Positions 59,601 to 64,000 of a stretch of 64,000 nt of DNA are shown piece after piece. A model generated the notes under the pieces. It worked only from the letters and a program-made list of their open reading frames with translations, made no database searches and was not told the DNA's origin. The DNA lies in NCBI GenBank assembly GCA_016213775.1, contig JACQZR010000130.1, positions 1 to 64,000 on the forward strand, given 5' to 3'. Every line of letters starts with the position of its first letter. Within the stretch, counting starts at the first letter, position 1. Origin of the DNA: Acidobacteriota bacterium (GTDB lineage Bacteria > Acidobacteriota > Terriglobia > Bryobacterales > Bryobacteraceae). A program made the position numbers and the translations under genes.

Positions 59601-62600
59601 CTACCAGCCGAGTCGGAGTCCGAAACGGAATTGCCGTTCGTCGATGCCGTCGCGGCCAATGTTCTGGACGCCCGTGATCTCGCCGTAGCCGTTGTAGCGG
59701 CGCAGCGGATCGGTTTGCGTGGGCTGATAGTTCTGCACACCGCTGCCGGGGTTGGCAAAGTGCGGAGTGTTGGTGAAGTTGAACGACTCCATGCGGAACG
59801 AGAGCCGGAACCGCTCGGTAATCTGGAAATGGCGGAACAGGCCGAAGTCCCAGTTCACCAGGCCGGGGCCCCGCAGGATGTTGAACCCGGTATTGCCAAA
59901 GCGCTCCTGTCCACGTGCGGTGGAGAGGTTGGCAAAGGCGTCGGGATCAAACCACGGGGTGCCCCTTCCGGTACCGCGCGGATAGGCGACATCCTGCTTC
60001 ACCTGATCGGCGGTCTGCGAAGATCCGGGCATGCGCAGTGAGTTTCCATCCGCGCCAATCGAGAACGGAGTGCCGCTATAGAAGCTCAGCAGGTTGTTGA
60101 TCTGCCAGCCGCCGAGCAATTTCGCAGCCACCCCCTCGGAGGCCCAACGGTGGCCCTTGCCGAACGGCGCTTCCAGCATGTTGGAGATCTGGAGATTGTG
60201 TGTCCGGTCGTAGCTGAGCAGTGCGCGGTTGCGGTCGAAGTAGAGCAGCGAATGCGTGCCGCGCGGTCCCTCGTCACTGTTGTTGTTGAACCCGATGCCC
60301 TTGCCCCAGGTGTAAGCCACGGCCATCGAGGAGCCGCGCGCGAACCGCCGCTCCAACTGCATCTGGAGCGAATCATACGTAGTTGTCCCCATGCCGGTGG
60401 CCATGATGGTATCGGTCAGCCGGCCAAAGCGCTGGAATAGCGGCCGTCCGTTGTTTTCCGTACCGATGGTCTGGCCGGCGTTGATGTTGAGATAACCGAG
60501 TTGCCGCACGCTCCGCGTGGCCACATAGCCCGCCTGCCCGGTGAAACCCCACTTGAGCTGCTTCTGCATAGTGAAATTCCACGACTGGATGTAACCGCGT
60601 TTGAAATCCTTCGGCGTGGTGATCACCGCATAGGTGCCGGGCACGTCGATGATCCCGTTGCCTTGTTCGGGGATCACGGCCTTCGGGATGCCTTCCTCGA
60701 TGCGGCTCACCCACGAGAAAGAGTTCGGCGAGGGGATGTTCTGGATCAGCAGCACCGGATAGTTGGTGCGCAGCGGGCGCTGCAGCGAGAACGGGTCGTA
60801 GGTGATGCCATAACCCGAGCGGATGACAAAGCTGTCGCTAACCCGATAGGCAAAGCCCGCGCGCGGAGCGAAATTGGTCTTGCTGAGATTGACGCCGCAG
60901 CCGTCGGGCACCTGCCCGACGCCACAGAGATACATTTTGTTGGTCTCGGGGTTGTACCACTCCATGCCGCGGTCCGTACGCGTCGGGAACGGATAATATT
61001 CCCAGCGCAGACCGTAGCTGAGCGTGAGCTTGCGGTTCACGTTCCAGCGGTCGCGGACATAGGTGGCGAAGTTTTTTTGCCGCGTGCGGTAGATGTCCGG
61101 CACCTGGGTGATCTTGCCGACGTTGGTGGCCAGCCCAAGCAGGAATGTCGCATAACTGTTGAATTGATTTCCCGCGGCGCCGCCGGACAGTTGCGTCGGG
61201 CCGCCGCCAAAGGTGAAGCCCCCCGCAGCCCCGTGGCTGGCGCCGGTGGCCTCCGGTTGCAGGTGATTCATGCCGGTGAAATAGACGTCTACACCAAAGC
61301 GGACCTCGTGTTTGCCTTTGGTGTAATTGAGGTTTGCGACGTACTGGTGCTGCGGATCGCTGCGATCATAGGGCATGAACGCATTGGGCATGCCGAGCGT
61401 CGTGTAGCCGCTGCCGAAGACGAACGCGGGCCAGCCGCCCTCAAAGCGTCGCGTACCATTGGTACCCGGGATGCCGAGGAAGTCGGTGCCCAGTTTCTCA
61501 TCCAGCCGCGCCTGCTCCACGGTGGTGTTTGCGAGCGTGAACCCATAGTAGGCGTCAACGATCAGGTTCGGCGTCAGGATGTAGGTGACTGCGCCGGTAA
61601 AGCTGTGTGTTCTTCCGAACGCGCTACCCGGGTTGCCTCCGGCGCTCGATACCTCAGGGCCGCCGAGGCTGCCGAACATCTGCAGGTTCTCCATCGAGTA
61701 GTTCAGCAGGCTGTAGCGTCCGAACATGCTGAGTTTGCTCGTAGGATTCCAGTTCACTTTCGAATCGACGCGATGGCGGTCGAAGATGTACGATCCGCCT
61801 GCAAAGTAGTTATTGGTGAACGCGGTGGTGGCGACGTTGGGATTGGGAGTCAGATCCACCAGCTTCTTGGTGATCGCGGAGAAGCGGCTGGCCGGGATGA
61901 TCTTTCCGGGGAAGGCGAGCCGTCCGGAGCCGTCGGGGCTGCCGGTGGCCGGGTCGAAAACGTCCGTCAGCGACTCACTGAAGTTGCCCGCCTTTTGCAG
62001 CGGCGTCGGCACCGTCCCCAGACGCGAGGCGAACTCGCGGTTGGGAGTGCCTTCATAGCTGACAAAGAAGAAAGCCTTGTCGTGCTTGATCGGGCCTCCC
62101 AGCGTGCCGCCGAACTCGTTGTTCACCAGTTTCGGCATGCGCGTGCCGGCCGGCAGAATCCACGGCTTGGCTTTCAGCTTGTTGTTGGTATGGTATTCAA
62201 ACACCGATCCGTGCAGCGCATTCGTGCCGCTGCGGATTTGCACGTTCACCGCCGCACCGCCCGCAAGTCCCTGCTCGGCGTCGAAGTTGCTGGTGACGAC
62301 GTTGACCGTATCGATGGCTTCCAGCGTGGGCACGAACGAAGTGATATGCGGCAGCCAAGGCGAGTTGGAGCTGGCGCCGTCAATGCGCACGTTGTTGATG
62401 CTCTGGCTGACACCATTCACATTGTAGGTGAGGGCGCGCGACGGGTTTGTGGGAACCGAGTGGGCGTTGGCCGGCGGGCGGAACCCAGGCAGCACCCGCA
62501 TCAGGTTCTGATAGTTACGTCCTACAGGCACCGGCAGGTTCTGGAAGGTGCGGCTCGATACCTCGGAGCGGACTTCGCTGCGATCGGTTTGCAGGACCGA

Positions 62601-62990
62601 CGACGTGGCGGTGACTTCCACCGCTTCGGCCACCGCGCCGATCTGCAACGTCAGGTCCGCTCGCGTCAACGTATTGATGCTCACCACGACCTCAGTCGTC
62701 GTGGTCCGGAACCCTTCCTTCTGCACGCGGACCACGTAGGTTCCGGGAGTGAGAGTCGGAACGGTGAAGCCGCCGGAATCGTTCGTTTTCGTCTCGCGGC
62801 TCTGGGCGGTTTGCTTGTCGGTGATGGCAACGTGTGCGCCTGCAATCGCGGCGTCTGAAGGGTCCTTGATGTTGCCCACCACGGAGCCATAGAGAATTTG
62901 CGTCCAGGCCGGAGGCGCCCAGAGGGCGGCAACGCAAATGAGGGCGAGCGCAAGCACGCCGGTGCTTCGTTGACTGAATCTGGTTTTCAC
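59601..62990 (-). CDS. Oar-type TonB-dependent outer-membrane receptor (second)
   Basis: 1129 residues from GTG 62990. Signal sequence about 1-30 (ending PPAWTQ), then a carboxypeptidase-regulatory-like domain (LYGSVVGNIKDPSDAAIAGA, GGFTVPTLTPGTYVVRVQKE), plug-like part with LPVPVGRNYQNLMRVLPGFR and VRIDGASSNSP, and a barrel ending RQFRFGLRLGW. It differs from the receptor at 19304 in sequence, so likely has another ligand. It lies upstream of no hydrolase; the gene beyond it on the same strand (63083-64000) is a glycosidase-like protein and probably its partner. Confidence 0.9.
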   Translation of the reverse strand: MKTRFSQRSTGVLALALICVAALWAPPAWTQILYGSVVGNIKDPSDAAIAGAHVAITDKQTAQSRETKTNDSGGFTVPTLTPGTYVVRVQKEGFRTTTTEVVVSINTLTRADLTLQIGAVAEAVEVTATSSVLQTDRSEVRSEVSSRTFQNLPVPVGRNYQNLMRVLPGFRPPANAHSVPTNPSRALTYNVNGVSQSINNVRIDGASSNSPWLPHITSFVPTLEAIDTVNVVTSNFDAEQGLAGGAAVNVQIRSGTNALHGSVFEYHTNNKLKAKPWILPAGTRMPKLVNNEFGGTLGGPIKHDKAFFFVSYEGTPNREFASRLGTVPTPLQKAGNFSESLTDVFDPATGSPDGSGRLAFPGKIIPASRFSAITKKLVDLTPNPNVATTAFTNNYFAGGSYIFDRHRVDSKVNWNPTSKLSMFGRYSLLNYSMENLQMFGSLGGPEVSSAGGNPGSAFGRTHSFTGAVTYILTPNLIVDAYYGFTLANTTVEQARLDEKLGTDFLGIPGTNGTRRFEGGWPAFVFGSGYTTLGMPNAFMPYDRSDPQHQYVANLNYTKGKHEVRFGVDVYFTGMNHLQPEATGASHGAAGGFTFGGGPTQLSGGAAGNQFNSYATFLLGLATNVGKITQVPDIYRTRQKNFATYVRDRWNVNRKLTLSYGLRWEYYPFPTRTDRGMEWYNPETNKMYLCGVGQVPDGCGVNLSKTNFAPRAGFAYRVSDSFVIRSGYGITYDPFSLQRPLRTNYPVLLIQNIPSPNSFSWVSRIEEGIPKAVIPEQGNGIIDVPGTYAVITTPKDFKRGYIQSWNFTMQKQLKWGFTGQAGYVATRSVRQLGYLNINAGQTIGTENNGRPLFQRFGRLTDTIMATGMGTTTYDSLQMQLERRFARGSSMAVAYTWGKGIGFNNNSDEGPRGTHSLLYFDRNRALLSYDRTHNLQISNMLEAPFGKGHRWASEGVAAKLLGGWQINNLLSFYSGTPFSIGADGNSLRMPGSSQTADQVKQDVAYPRGTGRGTPWFDPDAFANLSTARGQERFGNTGFNILRGPGLVNWDFGLFRHFQITERFRLSFRMESFNFTNTPHFANPGSGVQNYQPTQTDPLRRYNGYGEITGVQNIGRDGIDERQFRFGLRLGW

Positions 62991-63048
62991 GCGGAACCTC
63001 GTTACTTAGGTTGTGGGATCAAGCGAGACAACAATCCCAGTTCCGGAT

Positions 63049-63077
63049 ATTATATACGCCAGCGCCGTGCTGAGCAA
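63049..63077 (-). promoter_or_regulatory. Sigma70 promoter of the second receptor gene
   Basis: On the minus strand TTGCTC (63077-63072) and a perfect TATAAT (63054-63049) are spaced by 17 bases, about 58 bases before the GTG. It separates this receptor from the upstream partial gene. Confidence 0.6.
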
Positions 63078-63082
63078 CCGGT

Positions 63083-64000
63083 TCACGGCTCATCGATCAG
63101 AACCGGTTCGAACGGTGCAATTGTTACCACGCGCCCACCGGCGAGTTTCACGCTTGCGGTCTTGCCGCTGAAGTTGAGCAGTGCGAGTTTGCCGTTGTCG
63201 AGCACACTCCAATAAACGCGTTCGGGCTTTTCCATGGCGAGGGCTGCTTTGTAGCGCGGGTGGACCGCCGGGGTTTTGACGGCGAGATTGCGCAGGAACT
63301 CGGCGTAGTCCTCTCCTGGGACGAGGTCGCCGTGGTAGACCACGACGCTCCCCTTCCCGGTATCGCCGGCGATCCATTTCGCACTGATGCTGCCGTCGCC
63401 TTCTACCGTCACGGGATTGCCGCGGGGACGCTGCGCGAACACCAACACTCCGCCATTCCGCACCCACGCATCGAGCCTCTCAAGCACGGGCTTCTCCATC
63501 ACTGCGCCCCATAGGAAGACGAGAATCCTGTAGCGATCGAGGGCGCCGTCGAGAATCATCTGCTCGCTGGCGTAATCGAAATCCATCTCCGCACGAAGAG
63601 CGCGGCCGGCGGTGAAGAACGTCGATGCCCAGCGGTAGCGCAACACTTCGTCATCCAGTTTCAATGCAGTGTCGGGATAGAACGCCGCGACATCAATGAC
63701 CGGCTTGGCGCGAGCATCGAGCATCTTCGCGTTGCGCAGCCAGGCGTCGCTCGCCTGATCATTGGAGGTGAGGTTTCCGAGGTAATAGAAAAGGTGCACG
63801 GCGCCGTTGGTGACCGCGTTGTACAGGCGGGCCATGACACCGCGCTTGCTGCCGAAGCCGCCCGGTTCATAGCCCAACGCCGCACCATAGAAGCGGGCAG
63901 CGGAAGAGGCCATTCGCGTGATAGTGAAGTTGTCCGGAAAGTCGTCCCCCTCGTTCGTCAAGCGGATGCCGCCCTGGACGCGCGCCATGCTTCTCGCCTG
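63083..64000 (-). CDS. Glycosidase-like protein with GATase/trimerisation-like domain, partial
   Basis: The frame is open from the window edge; an internal ATG at 63988 is preceded by in-frame codons, so the 5' part is outside. The visible 305 residues have an N-terminal part with RMASSAARFYGAALGYEPGG, a Rossmann-like middle (LDRYRILVFLWGAVMEKPVL then AWVRNGGVLVFAQRPRGN), which resembles the trimerisation/GATase-like domain of GH42 beta-galactosidases, and a beta end (VYWSVLDNGKLALLNFSGKT). The catalytic barrel, if present, would be in the missing part. Probably in the same operon as the receptor. Confidence 0.6.
   Translation of the reverse strand, partial: QARSMARVQGGIRLTNEGDDFPDNFTITRMASSAARFYGAALGYEPGGFGSKRGVMARLYNAVTNGAVHLFYYLGNLTSNDQASDAWLRNAKMLDARAKPVIDVAAFYPDTALKLDDEVLRYRWASTFFTAGRALRAEMDFDYASEQMILDGALDRYRILVFLWGAVMEKPVLERLDAWVRNGGVLVFAQRPRGNPVTVEGDGSISAKWIAGDTGKGSVVVYHGDLVPGEDYAEFLRNLAVKTPAVHPRYKAALAMEKPERVYWSVLDNGKLALLNFSGKTASVKLAGGRVVTIAPFEPVLIDEP

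Noticed and set aside
60501-62858. 785-codon plus-strand open frame opposite the second receptor
   Set aside because: Antisense shadow of a gene with clear receptor motifs and a good promoter; the translation has no family pattern.

Overview
The window looks like a chromosome segment of a GC-rich Acidobacteriota member, most like the Bryobacterales/Solibacter group. This rests on gene families, not on a database match: Oar-type TonB receptors with a carboxypeptidase-regulatory N-terminus, a DUF1549/DUF1553-DUF1501 block, TPR/TolB propeller proteins, bacterial Ser/Thr kinases, a CHAT protease with its own sigma/anti-sigma pair, SMP-30 proteins and many short palindromic repeats.

1-13 kb. After a fragment of a DUF5372-like protein and a secreted nuclease comes a tight eight-gene run (1038-9298): FHA-zinc ribbon, MotA/TolQ-like channel, MotB-like partner with coiled coil and beta domain, second zinc-ribbon FHA protein, membrane PP2C phosphatase, trypsin-like protease joined through a membrane helix to an FHA domain, second PP2C, and a zinc-ribbon Ser/Thr kinase with a periplasmic coiled-coil/TPR tail. 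It reads as a phospho-signalling circuit wired to an ion-driven membrane motor and a periplasmic protease, and is the best candidate here for an undescribed system. A glycine-rich membrane-like protein and a secreted CHAT/TPR protease follow; the latter is divergent from a sigma/anti-sigma pair.

14-31 kb. An ArsR-SRPBCC-DoxX-DUF1801 operon starts from a strong promoter with an embedded palindrome and a probably leaderless GTG start. Next is a catabolic-looking locus: class III aminotransferase and IclR regulator on the minus strand; TonB receptor, ceramidase-like hydrolase, DUF4838 protein and GH20-like hydrolase on the plus strand; then a minus-strand FAD oxidoreductase.

30-45 kb. A second sigma/anti-sigma pair (the anti-sigma carries a degenerate HNH-like domain), an isoprenylcysteine-methyltransferase-like protein, three tandem LTxxQ-type small exported proteins (the first broken), SMP-30 and esterase-SMP-30 genes, a 188-bp element with perfect 17-bp terminal inverted repeats, TolB/TPR proteins (one truncated), a two-component system, and a cytochrome c.

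45-64 kb. A complete RND tripartite efflux operon, toxin-antitoxin debris, a DUF1501/DUF1553 block, tRNA-Ser(UGA), a second Oar-type receptor and a glycosidase-like gene that runs off the window.

Two themes cut across the regions. First, palindromic repeats are scattered through the window and in three genes lie in frame at the 5' end of the coding sequence, ahead of the core domain. Second, three toxin-antitoxin loci (43.4, 51.0 and 51.8 kb) keep intact antitoxins while every toxin looks broken. Start sites, domain calls and promoters are read by eye; no search was run.
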